64,000 nt of DNA from Candidatus Peregrinibacteria bacterium RIFOXYA2_FULL_41_18. Its GTDB lineage: Bacteria > Patescibacteriota > Gracilibacteria > UBA1369 > UBA12470. Within the stretch, counting starts at the first letter, position 1. Each line of letters opens with the position of its first letter. The notes below the pieces were generated by a model, which was not told where the DNA came from, ran no database searches, and worked only from the letters and a program-made list of their open reading frames with translations. The stretch covers positions 62,001 to 126,000 of the forward strand of contig MFXH01000018.1 in NCBI GenBank assembly GCA_001788795.1. Reading direction: 5' to 3'. The position numbers and the translations under genes are program-made. Below, one piece after another: positions 41,910 through 50,241 of this stretch.

Positions 41910-42542
41910 CTACGCGTGCGCAGCTGTCTTGGGCTTCTTATCACCGACATCCGTGCCTCCCATGAATTTCGGCAATGAGTCCGCCCTTTGAGACGCCATA
42001 GATTCTTGTGCCTGTTCGGCTAAACATTTGTACAACATCGCTGGGTCGTTTGTCGGCAAGCCGAGAGGAGATGTTACTACATCTTTCAATCCGTAATATG
42101 CGCTTTTTACCAATCCCGAAACGCCCATGTCGTTAAATCGCAATTTGCCTTCCATAGAGTCAACTCCAAGTACGGTTTTTGCAACTCCGACAGTTCCAAC
42201 CGCAGCATTTTTCACATTTCCCCATATCATTGATACAGGTATTTCTTTTAATGAATTCCCAAGCTTCTTGAAAAACCCTTCATCATCTTTCAGTACAACA
42301 AGTGGTGCCAAAGTGTTTCTAACTAATCCCCTTACCATACCTGTTATTTGCTTGAATGTTGTGCTTACCGTCTCCATCGCCGTATCAAGCGGATTAATAG
42401 TCCACTCTTCCGCACCTCTCATGACGCTTTCCGTCGTACGTCCAACCATCGACAGAGCACCTCCTGCAAACTTGCCGAAATCTTGGACATTTGATTCTCC
42501 TGACGGTTCATCGCGATGAGTTTTGTGTTCCGATCCGCTCAT
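41910..42542 (-). CDS. hypothetical protein, paralogue of the previous gene, 210 aa
   Basis: No known family. Shares the WGN-centred block and VSGL-x3-AYYGLKD segment with the gene at 41158-41829. The two probably arose by tandem duplication. The N-terminus is hydrophilic, and the C-terminus is Lys/Ala-rich with no Pro tail. The promoter has TTGAAA (42593-42588), a 17-bp spacer and TATAAT (42570-42565), about 16 nt before the ATG. Divergent from lspA. Confidence 0.65.
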   Translation of the reverse strand: MSGSEHKTHRDEPSGESNVQDFGKFAGGALSMVGRTTESVMRGAEEWTINPLDTAMETVSTTFKQITGMVRGLVRNTLAPLVVLKDDEGFFKKLGNSLKEIPVSMIWGNVKNAAVGTVGVAKTVLGVDSMEGKLRFNDMGVSGLVKSAYYGLKDVVTSPLGLPTNDPAMLYKCLAEQAQESMASQRADSLPKFMGGTDVGDKKPKTAAHA

Positions 42543-42564
42543 TTATTTTTTGTTTAATCTTTAA

Positions 42565-42593
42565 ATTATAACACTTTTGCGCCGTTTTTTCAA
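42565..42593 (-). promoter_or_regulatory. promoter of the 210-aa hypothetical gene
   Basis: Minus strand: -35 TTGAAA (42593-42588), 17-bp spacer, -10 TATAAT (42570-42565), start ATG at 42542. Confidence 0.65.
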
Positions 42594-42630
42594 GGGGCGA
42601 ATTTGTCGATTTTACGTTAGAGTTTTTGAT

Positions 42631-43077
42631 ATGAAAAATCTAAATCTTCTTTTTGGCACAATTCTTGTTGTCGGACTGATTGCTGCGGACAGAGTTCTAA
42701 AAGTTTTTGCCACAGACATGGACTACAGTTTTTTCAATGGTTTTATCGAGCTTGTTTACAGGCAAAATACCGGAATAGCTTTCAGCATCCCCATACCTGT
42801 TTGGGCGTCTATTTTGATAACCGCCTCGCTGATCGGTTTCGGGTTGGTTTTTGTTTTTAGAAATTTTGATTTTGGCAATAAACTCGCGATTTTCGCCATA
42901 GCGCTTGTTCTGGCCGGAGCGCTTGGCAATATGTATGATCGCATTTTTCTAGGTTATGTAGTTGATTATATTTCGATCTGGAAATGGCCTGTATTCAATT
43001 TCGCCGATATGTGTATTTTTTGCGGTGCGTTAATTATTGGGGTAAAATTCGATAAGATTACTTCAGGTAAAAAATAA
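42631..43077 (+). CDS. lspA: lipoprotein signal peptidase (signal peptidase II)
   Basis: Cleaves lipoprotein signal peptides before the lipidated cysteine; needed for the lipoproteins at 481 and 33431. 148 aa from the ATG at 42631; 18 further codons are open upstream but precede a normal first helix. Four transmembrane helices. Catalytic motifs NTGIAFS, GALGNMYDRIFLGYVVDYI and FNFADMCIFCG hold the Asp pair. Followed at 11 bp by an uncharacterised membrane protein. Confidence 0.93.
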   Translation: MKNLNLLFGTILVVGLIAADRVLKVFATDMDYSFFNGFIELVYRQNTGIAFSIPIPVWASILITASLIGFGLVFVFRNFDFGNKLAIFAIALVLAGALGNMYDRIFLGYVVDYISIWKWPVFNFADMCIFCGALIIGVKFDKITSGKK

Positions 43078-43087
43078 AATAAATATT

Positions 43088-43876
43088 ATGGGTGATACAA
43101 AAACAGATTTCGGACCAAGAAAAGTTTCTTTGCTTGTACTCGGATTTCGCGCACTCGCCGGAATTGCAGGCGGCATTGTTGGGACAATGGTTTTGCTATT
43201 TTCCGTATTCTTGGGTGCAAGTTTTTTCTCGACCGAACAAGGTGTCGAGACATCTCTCAACCCTCTCGTCATTTTTGTTTTTATGGCTGTGACATTTTTG
43301 AGCTCATGCTTGGCGAATTGCGTTAGTACGTTTCTGATCGGATTAACGGACCGCTCTAAATATAAGAACCTTTTTTCTTCGATGTATCAGATTTTTGCGG
43401 TAAATCTTGCGATCATGATTTTGATGGCTCCGATTTACATAATCGTATCAGGCTTGGACATGGCAACAATGGCTTATGTCGCCGCAATACAGATATTGCT
43501 CAGTGTTATTGCCAGCGCAATGATTTTGGAAATTTTGTCAGATGCGAAATATGCTCTGCTTGGAGTTTATAATGTCGTCTTGGGTTTGATTTTTGCAAGT
43601 GCTCTTAATTTCGCTCTATATCAATTGGTCGGTCAGAATCCAACAATCTTATTGTTCGCCGCATTGCCGGTTATATGGATGATGCTAGGTCTATTTAACG
43701 GACTTGTCGGAATGGGCTATAGGTTTGTTTATGACTCTTATGGAATAGATTTTTTGAGCAAATATGTGAAATACGGTCGCGATGAAGAGGAACCTGAAGC
43801 GGAAGAGGAGATTACCGAAAAGGAGATCCTTGGGATGAAGAAGGATTATTCGGGTGGGGAGTTCCTGAAGAAGTAG
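43088..43876 (+). CDS. polytopic membrane protein of unknown function, 262 aa
   Basis: About six transmembrane helices (near residues 18-45, 60-85, 103-125, 128-150, 160-180, 188-212). A cytoplasmic acidic tail follows (EEEPEAEEEITEKEI). No family recognised. Probably cotranscribed with lspA. Its last two lysine codons and TAG stop are the beginning of nonamer array A7. Confidence 0.7.
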   Translation: MGDTKTDFGPRKVSLLVLGFRALAGIAGGIVGTMVLLFSVFLGASFFSTEQGVETSLNPLVIFVFMAVTFLSSCLANCVSTFLIGLTDRSKYKNLFSSMYQIFAVNLAIMILMAPIYIIVSGLDMATMAYVAAIQILLSVIASAMILEILSDAKYALLGVYNVVLGLIFASALNFALYQLVGQNPTILLFAALPVIWMMLGLFNGLVGMGYRFVYDSYGIDFLSKYVKYGRDEEEPEAEEEITEKEILGMKKDYSGGEFLKK

Positions 43877-43902
43877 GGGGAAGTATGGGAAGTGACGTAG
43901 TG
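43867..43902 (+). repeat. nonamer array A7 (GAAGT repeat)
   Basis: Runs from the last codons of the 262-aa membrane protein through its TAG stop to GAAGTGACGTAGTGA. It fills the convergent gap before aroE. Confidence 0.8.
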
Positions 43903-43910
43903 AAGACGGC

Positions 43911-44684
43911 TTACAAGCTTTCTCTCATCACCTCTTTCGGTGCTTTCACGCCTAGCCATTTTTCGAGTGTCGCGTATCCCTGATACAGTAGCACCTCCAA
44001 CCCTGTAATTATATATGGAACTCCGGCCGCACGCGCGTCTTTTACGAATCTTGTTTTGTGGCCGTAAATAATGTCTAGCACTATTTTTACATCCTTAAAC
44101 ACTCTCGGATTTATCGGGGATTCTTCCGGATTATCAAATCCCACGGAAGTACAGTTTATCACTATTTCCGGCATGAATTCAGCGGTTTCCGTGGCCTTGA
44201 ATCCGTACTGATCCGCAAGATGTTTCGCGCTTTCAAAAGTCCTGTTCAATATAAACACTTTTGCTCCTTCTTTTTTCAGCCCATAACAAGCGGCTTTTGC
44301 GGCCCCTCCGGCTCCGAGCAATAATACCTTTTTGCCTTTTAACGGTGTAATTTTCTTAAGTGGCTCTATTATTCCTTTCCAGTCATAATTCGTTCCGTGA
44401 TATTTGCCGTTTTTCTTGTATATGCAGTTTACGGCTCCTATTTTTTTTGCAACAGGATCTATCCCCGCTAAATACTGCATAACTTCCGTTTTATAAGGCA
44501 TAGACACGTTCAATCCATCAACATGTTTTTCGTGAAGATTTTTCATGAAGTCTTCCAAATCATTAGGTTTTACGTCAAATGCCTCATAAACAGCTGAGAC
44601 TTTTAGCGTTTTGAACGCCGCTTTATGCATCTTGGGCGAGAGCGAATGCCCTGCTGGATGTGCTAAAATGCCGAATTTTTTCAC
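43911..44684 (-). CDS. aroE: shikimate 5-dehydrogenase
   Basis: Reduces 3-dehydroshikimate with NADPH. 257 aa, normal length. Substrate site: GHSLSPKMHKAAF, the catalytic Lys in NVSMPYK and the Asp in GTNYDW. The NADP-binding Rossmann loop is LLGAGGAAKAA with NRTFESA. C-terminal LLYQGYATLEKWLG carries the conserved Gln. Other shikimate genes are not in the window. The REP-like element E3 lies just upstream. Confidence 0.94.
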   Translation of the reverse strand: MKKFGILAHPAGHSLSPKMHKAAFKTLKVSAVYEAFDVKPNDLEDFMKNLHEKHVDGLNVSMPYKTEVMQYLAGIDPVAKKIGAVNCIYKKNGKYHGTNYDWKGIIEPLKKITPLKGKKVLLLGAGGAAKAACYGLKKEGAKVFILNRTFESAKHLADQYGFKATETAEFMPEIVINCTSVGFDNPEESPINPRVFKDVKIVLDIIYGHKTRFVKDARAAGVPYIITGLEVLLYQGYATLEKWLGVKAPKEVMRESL

Positions 44685-44700
44685 TCTATCGTGTGTTATA

Positions 44701-44742
44701 TGGAGTTTCGCTGGTGCGAAACAAACTTGATAATATTGCGCT
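44701..44742 (+). repeat. REP-like palindromic element E3
   Basis: GTTTCGC (44705-44711)/GCGAAAC (44716-44722), then AACTTGATAATATTGCGC; the second hairpin is truncated. Same orientation as E1, E2 and E4. It sits between aroE and the slipin gene. Confidence 0.75.
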
Positions 44743-44743
44743 G

Positions 44744-45529
44744 TTATTTCTTATTATTTAAAGTCTTATCCAATCCTTCAAGAGCCCTCAACACCTCTAC
44801 CGGAACCATCCAGATAGTTGTATTCGATTCATCTGAAGAAATATCGTTAATGGATTGCAATGTTCTCAAATGCAGAGCTCCCGGAGCTGCGGCAAGCATA
44901 TTTGCAGCCTTGGTAAGATTTTCAGCTGCCTGAACCTCGCCTTCGGCTTTAATCACCACCGCTCTTCTCTCCCTTTCCGCCTCGGCTTCTTTCGCTATAG
45001 TCCTCTTCATGTTTTCCGGAATCACTATATCCTTCAATTCAACATCTTCAACAAGAATTCCCCACTGTGCAGCCGTATCAACTATCATCTTCTTGATATT
45101 GTCAGAAACCTCTTCTTTATTCTGCAATAAATAGTCGAGCGAAAATCCTCCAACTATGTTCCTCATTGTGGTCTGAGCCAATTGGCTTATCGCATAATAG
45201 AAGTTTTCAACAGCTATAAAAGACTTAGCCGCGTCAATTATCTTATAATAAATAACTGCATTGATGTGGATCGATATGTTGTCCTTGGTGATAGCCTCTT
45301 GATCCGCAACATCAACCGCCTTCGTTCTAATATCAACTTTTTGCATAGATTGAAAAATCGGGATTATGATTCTCCATCCTGGATTAACCGTACCCGTATA
45401 TTTACCAAGAGTGAACTTAACACCTCTCTGGTATTCGTTTATCTGTCTGATGGATATCAGAAGAATTATTCCGACTATGAATACTATCGGGAAGAATAGC
45501 GCTATCATTCCACCTATTACGATCTCCAT
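44744..45529 (-). CDS. slipin / SPFH (band 7) domain protein
   Basis: About 261 aa from the ATG at 45529 (an upstream ATG at 45553 adds 8 residues). One N-terminal transmembrane helix (about 4-27). Then the SPFH domain: NEYQRGVKFTLGKYTG, NPGWRIIIPIFQSMQKVDIR, DNISIHINAVIYYKI. The coiled-coil KEAEAERERRAVVIKAEGE follows, and a short helical C-terminus. Slipins form membrane microdomain scaffolds and are often paired with an NfeD protease, which is absent here. Confidence 0.92.
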   Translation of the reverse strand: MEIVIGGMIALFFPIVFIVGIILLISIRQINEYQRGVKFTLGKYTGTVNPGWRIIIPIFQSMQKVDIRTKAVDVADQEAITKDNISIHINAVIYYKIIDAAKSFIAVENFYYAISQLAQTTMRNIVGGFSLDYLLQNKEEVSDNIKKMIVDTAAQWGILVEDVELKDIVIPENMKRTIAKEAEAERERRAVVIKAEGEVQAAENLTKAANMLAAAPGALHLRTLQSINDISSDESNTTIWMVPVEVLRALEGLDKTLNNKK

Positions 45530-45587
45530 GTTTTTTAGATTAAAATATAACAATTTCTTTATATCTTATTTATAAGGTTTGCGCCAG

Positions 45588-45616
45588 TTGCAAGTTGGCC
45601 CTAGAAATGGTATAAT
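45588..45616 (+). promoter_or_regulatory. promoter of mscS-like gene
   Basis: -35 TTGCAA (45588-45593), 17-bp spacer, perfect -10 TATAAT (45611-45616). The leader to the ATG at 45642 is about 20 nt without a Shine-Dalgarno sequence. Confidence 0.65.
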
Positions 45617-45641
45617 TTAAGGATTTAAAAACAAAAAACAT

Positions 45642-47003
45642 ATGAATTTGCTACATTTTCTCGTCCCTGTCGCCAATGCCGTTTCTCTAACAGACAAAAG
45701 CTCTGAAACAGCTTCGCAAAGTGAAGAGGCTGTGACATCTTTCTTGGCTTATGTATGGGATCGCCTTGATAACTGGATCGCGGCGATAGTCCTTGTTATT
45801 TTCTCGGTTTATTTTGCAAAAGTTATAAGAAAGCTTGTTGTAAACAAAATCACTGAAAAGATGGGAGATGAACATGAAGATGTACTTATATTGGTCGGCA
45901 GAGCGACTTTTGCAGGCGTTTTGGCTATCGGAGTGACTGCCGGTCTTAAGGTTGGAGGTATCGACTTAACTGCACTGATTGCCGCAGTCGGATTCGGAAT
46001 CGGTTTTGCCTTGCAAGATATCATTATGAACTTCATCGCAGGTGTTCTTATATTGGCCTCAAGACAATTTACTATTGGTGATTTTATTGAGGTAGATGGA
46101 ACGCTTGGTAAAGTTAAGGAAATCCAATCGAGAGCAACAATTCTACAAGCCGTAGATGGAACAAAAATTATCGTTCCAAATGCAGATCTTTTTACAAACA
46201 AGGTAACAAGTTTTACTACAAATCCTTATAGGAGAATCGAAATCGTTTACGGTATCGATTACAGGGCGGATATCAGTAAGGCTATGAACATTATGCTCGC
46301 TGTTGTAAAAAGCGACGTGAAGGTTTTGAAGAAACCTGTACCGAGCGTTGTTCTGGATGAATTTGGCGATAGTTCGATAAATTTTAAGGTCAGATTCTGG
46401 GTCGAATCGAAGTCGAAATGGGTACAATTGAAATCCGATATGCATAAGGCATTGAAAGATGCGCTTGAAAAGGCAGGTATAGATATGCCGTTTAACACGA
46501 TGAATTTGGTTTTTGATAAAGATGTTCATAAGAACGTAATCTCAACCCATCCTATGTCTTCCGAAGAAATGAAACAGTTCGAAATGGAAAGAATTCAAGA
46601 GGAAGAGGAACAGGCTAAATCAGATGCGGGTGATCCAAATGTACAAGTTAAACAGGCGAACGGAGCCGAACAAACGGAACACCTTGACCTTGAAACTCTT
46701 GAGGAGGAACACAAGGCCGCCGAGCAAGCGAAGGCGGTGGCAGAGGGTAAGACACAAGACACAGACAGCAGAGGGAATGCAAATGCGGCTACTACTCCAG
46801 CGGTTGCTGGACCGGTAACACCTGTAGTACCTGTGACACCTGCTACTCCCGTAGTGCCGGTTGCTGCACAGTCTATTCCTGTAACTCCGATAGTTGATGC
46901 AACGGCAGCAACTGTTGTGCCAACTCCTGTAACGGTACAAGAACCTCCAATCCCGATAAACAAGGGTGATATGGCTGGGGCGGAATTCCTGAATAGACAG
47001 TAG
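45642..47003 (+). CDS. MscS-family mechanosensitive channel with long Pro/Val/Thr tail
   Basis: 453 aa. Three transmembrane helices (about 45-65, 85-105 and 110-140), the pore helix containing AAVGFGIGFALQDIIMNFIAG. The beta domain has GDFIEVDGTLGKVKEIQSRAT and IIVPNADLFTNKVTSF. A long C-terminal extension (about residue 300 on) is acidic, then a Pro/Val/Thr-rich repeat region (PVTPVVPVTPATPVVPV). A GACACAA-type repeat (46743-46773) encodes GKTQDTDSRG at the start of this tail. Releases osmolytes at high membrane tension. Confidence 0.9.
   Translation: MNLLHFLVPVANAVSLTDKSSETASQSEEAVTSFLAYVWDRLDNWIAAIVLVIFSVYFAKVIRKLVVNKITEKMGDEHEDVLILVGRATFAGVLAIGVTAGLKVGGIDLTALIAAVGFGIGFALQDIIMNFIAGVLILASRQFTIGDFIEVDGTLGKVKEIQSRATILQAVDGTKIIVPNADLFTNKVTSFTTNPYRRIEIVYGIDYRADISKAMNIMLAVVKSDVKVLKKPVPSVVLDEFGDSSINFKVRFWVESKSKWVQLKSDMHKALKDALEKAGIDMPFNTMNLVFDKDVHKNVISTHPMSSEEMKQFEMERIQEEEEQAKSDAGDPNVQVKQANGAEQTEHLDLETLEEEHKAAEQAKAVAEGKTQDTDSRGNANAATTPAVAGPVTPVVPVTPATPVVPVAAQSIPVTPIVDATAATVVPTPVTVQEPPIPINKGDMAGAEFLNRQ
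46743..46773 (+). repeat. GACACAA heptamer repeat B2 inside mscS
   Basis: Matches B1 and B3 except for one missing 7-nt unit. Read in frame as part of the mscS C-terminal tail. Confidence 0.75.
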
Positions 47004-47036
47004 AAGAAGTTGGGGAAGTAGGAGAAGTGACATAGT
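47001..47036 (+). repeat. nonamer array A8 (GAAGT repeat)
   Basis: Starts with the mscS TAG stop, contains three GAAGT units and ends GAAGTGACATAGT, just before the -10 box of the next gene. Confidence 0.85.
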
Positions 47037-47037
47037 A

Positions 47038-47043
47038 TATAAT
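47038..47043 (+). promoter_or_regulatory. -10 box of NAD(P)HX dehydratase gene, leaderless
   Basis: TATAAT ending 6 nt before the ATG at 47050 and 1 nt after repeat A8. No -35 box is visible, so the upstream array may contribute to promoter activity. Confidence 0.45.
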
Positions 47044-47049
47044 TTAATC

Positions 47050-47874
47050 ATGCTAAAGACTTTAACGAAAAAAGAGGTCGCAAAAATGCTTCCGAAGAGG
47101 AAGTTGGATTCGCATAAAGGCGAGAACGGCCGAGTCTTAATTGTTAGCGGATTTTCGGAATATTCCGGCGCTGCGGTATTGGCAGGCATGGGAGCTCTAT
47201 ATAGTGGTGCGGATTTGGTAAAAATTTTCGTGCCAAATTGCAATTTAGGAGTTACAAGAAGTTATTGTCCGGAATTTATCGTTAGAGGTTATGAAGGAGA
47301 TTTGTTCAAGCCTGAACTTTTACCCCATATTGCAGACTGGATAAGCTGGGCGAATTGCATAGTTGTCGGACCCGGATCTCTGAAAGAAATCAGGTTCGTA
47401 AATGCTGTTAAAGAATTACTCAAAAGTGATAACAAATTGGTCTTGGACGCCAGTGCGATTATGGCACTTGAGCATGGCAAGCAATATCCAAATGTTTTAA
47501 TCACACCCCATGCAAAAGAGTTCAAGGATTTTGCCGGAGTTTTTCCTGATGCGCATTTCGTGCAAAAAGTCGCGAAGGATTTTTCAGTAAATGTCCTGCT
47601 TAAATCCCGAGTAGATCTTATTGCTTCTCACGAAGGAGAAATCCGCACCAATAAAACCGGTAATCCCGGTATGACTGTCGGCGGAAGCGGAGATGTTCTG
47701 GCAGGATTGTGCGGAGGATTGATTGCGCAAGGATTGAATCCGTTTAATGCAGCTTGCGCAGGAGCTTATACGATTGGCGCGGCCGGAGATTCGCTCGAGA
47801 AGAAAAAAGGATATTCTTATACAGCTAAAAACTTAGCGGAGAAGATACCGGAAGTTGTTGTTGGACTTATGTAG
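47050..47874 (+). CDS. nnrD: ADP-dependent NAD(P)H-hydrate dehydratase
   Basis: Repairs hydrated NAD(P)H (NADHX/NADPHX). 274 aa, ribokinase-like fold of the YjeF C-terminal family. Conserved segments: SHKGENGRVLIVSGFSEYSGA, GPGSL, LDASAIMAL, TPHAKEFKDF and the catalytic GNPGMTVGGSGDVLAGLCGG. The N-terminal epimerase domain found in bifunctional YjeF proteins is absent. It ends 2 bp from the convergent amidohydrolase-like gene. Confidence 0.92.
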   Translation: MLKTLTKKEVAKMLPKRKLDSHKGENGRVLIVSGFSEYSGAAVLAGMGALYSGADLVKIFVPNCNLGVTRSYCPEFIVRGYEGDLFKPELLPHIADWISWANCIVVGPGSLKEIRFVNAVKELLKSDNKLVLDASAIMALEHGKQYPNVLITPHAKEFKDFAGVFPDAHFVQKVAKDFSVNVLLKSRVDLIASHEGEIRTNKTGNPGMTVGGSGDVLAGLCGGLIAQGLNPFNAACAGAYTIGAAGDSLEKKKGYSYTAKNLAEKIPEVVVGLM

Positions 47875-47876
47875 TA

Positions 47877-48887
47877 TTATTCCATCATCACAGTTGCCCA
47901 GTTTGTTTCATAGATTTTTTCAAGTGTAGCTGCATCAAGCGCTAGACCTTTTAACTGAATCTCTTCTCCTGTTGTTTCATCTACAACGTAGAACGTCGTG
48001 TAAGTATCTTTTTCCAACATATCCCTATATGTTTGATATGTATCCGTAATCCATTCGCTGTCTTTTTCAGCATCATCGTCTTCAACAACCGCGACAGTTC
48101 CAAACAAGAATCTGTCAGGATATTGCGCGAATAATTGCTTGAATACATCTATGTTATCAGAAATTCTGATCAGGCCAGACTCGAGGTAATCTTTATATCC
48201 GAAGCTGATATCCACATATAGATTCGGGAATTGAGCAAATAACTCTGCCAATTGTGTCGGATTTTTGGATGACAAGCAGAAGTGAGGACAAATGACTTTC
48301 ATATCCGGATAAAGAGTCATCACGTTTTTAAACTGATCAATGTAATATCCCGTATTTACATGAAAAATCACCGGCATCCCTTTTTCTTGAATATAATTAT
48401 AAAGCCCCAACATTCGATCATCATCCAGAGGATACTCATAAAAGAAAGAGTGTCCGTTATAAAGCTTGAATCCATCTGCGCCTTCCGCAACGCAATTCAT
48501 CGCCGTAGTCACCTTGCTCGAATCATTTGGATCTATCGTGCAAAAAGCATAGAAACGATCCGGATATTTTTTGGCTACCGATAAAACCGTATCATTATTG
48601 TCTTCATATTCTGTAAAACCTTTCTCGCCAATATAATCGAAAATCTCTTCCGGAGCTGCCGCCAAAACCATTTTGGCAATATTGACCGTATTCATAACCG
48701 ATATCAATTCTTTTATGCCATCTTGAGATTCTATATTCTCGTGAACATCGACTATCATGTAATCGCCCTGATCCAATCCTGAAAGGCTGTCGCTGCTCCT
48801 TGTTGCGACGAACGCTACAAAGATTGCCGCAATTGCGACCAAGCATATTCCGCAAATCGGACGGCGGAATTTTTTTATATTTTTCAT
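47877..48887 (-). CDS. membrane-anchored amidohydrolase-fold protein
   Basis: 336 aa. One N-terminal transmembrane helix (about 12-30), then an extracytoplasmic TIM-barrel of the amidohydrolase_2 type. Recognisable blocks: IVDVHENIE (normally HxH, second His missing), KKYPDRFYAFCTIDP, GADGFKLYNGHSF, MPVIFHVNTG, VICPHFC and PDRFLFGTVAV, where FGSD is expected. Two expected metal ligands are lost, so hydrolase activity is doubtful. It may be a binding protein. Confidence 0.72.
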   Translation of the reverse strand: MKNIKKFRRPICGICLVAIAAIFVAFVATRSSDSLSGLDQGDYMIVDVHENIESQDGIKELISVMNTVNIAKMVLAAAPEEIFDYIGEKGFTEYEDNNDTVLSVAKKYPDRFYAFCTIDPNDSSKVTTAMNCVAEGADGFKLYNGHSFFYEYPLDDDRMLGLYNYIQEKGMPVIFHVNTGYYIDQFKNVMTLYPDMKVICPHFCLSSKNPTQLAELFAQFPNLYVDISFGYKDYLESGLIRISDNIDVFKQLFAQYPDRFLFGTVAVVEDDDAEKDSEWITDTYQTYRDMLEKDTYTTFYVVDETTGEEIQLKGLALDAATLEKIYETNWATVMME

Positions 48888-48928
48888 TTTTGTTTGTTGC
48901 TTAAGCCAATAAGACTGTTTTGATTATA

Positions 48929-48976
48929 TGGAGTTTGTTTCTCATTGTAAACAACTTTGGTGTATAATTGCGCGGT
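48929..48976 (+). repeat. degenerate REP-like element E6 with promoter
   Basis: Resembles E3 in order: GGAGTTT, loop, AAACAACTT, then TATAAT (48963-48968) and TTGCGCGG. The hairpin arms are imperfect. Its TATAAT ends 8 nt before the ATG of the DUF1385 gene, so here the element appears to act as the promoter. Confidence 0.5.
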
Positions 48977-49981
48977 ATGACAAAACAGCCGAAAAAAATA
49001 GATTTTGCTGTCGGCGGACAAGCCGTTATGGAAGGCGTTATGATGAGATCGCCGCGTTTTTACGCAGTTGCTGTTAGAAAAGATGATGGTCGTATACGAG
49101 TTCATGAAAAAGAATTCACAAGTTTAACCAAAAGATTTTCGCTTTTCGGGCTACCGATTTTGAGAGGGTTAATACATCTCTTTGAATCCATGTATATCGG
49201 ATTAAACGCGCTTCAAATTTCCAATTCCGAATTCATTGCCGGAGATAAGGATCATACGATTAACAAGAAGGCTCTTTGGCGTGAGATCCTTGAAGCCGTT
49301 TTCGCCTTTTTATATTTAATTCTTGTTTTCGGATTTGCGATTTTCTTGTTTAAATTTTTGCCACTTTGGATTACGAATTTTGCAAGTTCAAAATGGATTT
49401 TTCTAGACGACCATTTCTGGGCTTTCAACATGCTGGACGGATTGGTAAAAATGAGTTTCTTCCTTGTTTATCTATTATTGATTTCTTTAATTCCGGATAT
49501 TAAACGCGTGTTTGAATATCACGGAGCCGAACACAAATCCATTTGGACTTATGAACTCGAACAGACTCTGATACCCGCCAATGCAAAAAAACAAACGAGA
49601 TTCCATCCGCGATGCGGAACAAGTTTTATCTTGCTTGTCATATTAATCAGTATTGCAATTTACACAGCCATTCCACGACCTGACGGCGGATTCCTCATTA
49701 TGTTCGCGCAAAGAGTTGCATTCCTGCCATTAATCGCAGGAATTTCCTACGAAGCCCTCAAATTAAGCGCGAAACATATGGATTCCGCGTTTGTTCGCGC
49801 GATCACAGCTCCCGGTTTGTGGTTGCAAAAAATAACCACCCGCGAACCGGATGAAAAACAACTCGAAGTTGCAATCTGCGCGCTTGAGAAATGCTTGGAG
49901 CTGGAGGGTAAGGAGCAAGACACAAGACACAGACAGCAGAGAGATTGCAAGTGGCGCAGACCTACGACGACCTATGCCTAA
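48977..49981 (+). CDS. DUF1385 (YqhQ-like) membrane protein
   Basis: 334 aa from the ATG at 48977, which lies 8 nt after a TATAAT (leaderless). Signature GGQAVMEGVMMRSPRFYAVA at the N-terminus. Then four or five transmembrane helices with EYHGAEHKSIWTYE and RFHPRCGTSFILLV between them. Function of the family is unknown. The last about 24 residues (from GKEQDTRHRQQR on) are encoded by GACACAA repeat B3 and its flank and are unlike family members, so the repeat appears to have replaced or extended the natural C-terminus. Confidence 0.92.
   Translation: MTKQPKKIDFAVGGQAVMEGVMMRSPRFYAVAVRKDDGRIRVHEKEFTSLTKRFSLFGLPILRGLIHLFESMYIGLNALQISNSEFIAGDKDHTINKKALWREILEAVFAFLYLILVFGFAIFLFKFLPLWITNFASSKWIFLDDHFWAFNMLDGLVKMSFFLVYLLLISLIPDIKRVFEYHGAEHKSIWTYELEQTLIPANAKKQTRFHPRCGTSFILLVILISIAIYTAIPRPDGGFLIMFAQRVAFLPLIAGISYEALKLSAKHMDSAFVRAITAPGLWLQKITTREPDEKQLEVAICALEKCLELEGKEQDTRHRQQRDCKWRRPTTTYA
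49906..49942 (+). repeat. GACACAA heptamer repeat B3 at 3' end of DUF1385 gene
   Basis: Near-identical to B1. Read in a different frame from B2, giving KEQDTRHRQQR instead of KTQDTDSRG. Confidence 0.75.
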
Positions 49982-50241
49982 AGCAGCGGCCAGATAATGC
50001 TGAAGAAAACGATCATCAAGAAGAAGCTAAATATGCTCCATAAGATCGATAACAATACTGGACGCTTTTTATTGATAAAAACGAGTCCTGAAGCGCCGAA
50101 TACGATCATTGGCACCCAGATAAATGACATGTTTATCATTATCGTCTCCGTCAAATTTTCAGCGGCAATTCCGTAAATAACTATCGCGAACAAAACTGCA
50201 AATGATATCGCTGCGATATAAATTGTTTTTAGTTTTTTCAT
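49978..50241 (-). CDS. small three-helix membrane protein, 87 aa
   Basis: Three hydrophobic segments (about 8-27, 36-53 and 64-86) separated by short loops with NKKRP. No family recognised. It starts with a 4-bp ATGA overlap with the GT2 gene upstream (minus strand), so it is cotranscribed with it. It also overlaps the convergent DUF1385 gene by 4 bp. Confidence 0.6.
   Translation of the reverse strand: MKKLKTIYIAAISFAVLFAIVIYGIAAENLTETIMINMSFIWVPMIVFGASGLVFINKKRPVLLSILWSIFSFFLMIVFFSIIWPLL

Noticed and set aside
46595..46963. Antisense Val/Thr-rich open frame opposite the mscS tail
   Set aside because: It mirrors the low-complexity tail of mscS and has no start context or homology of its own.
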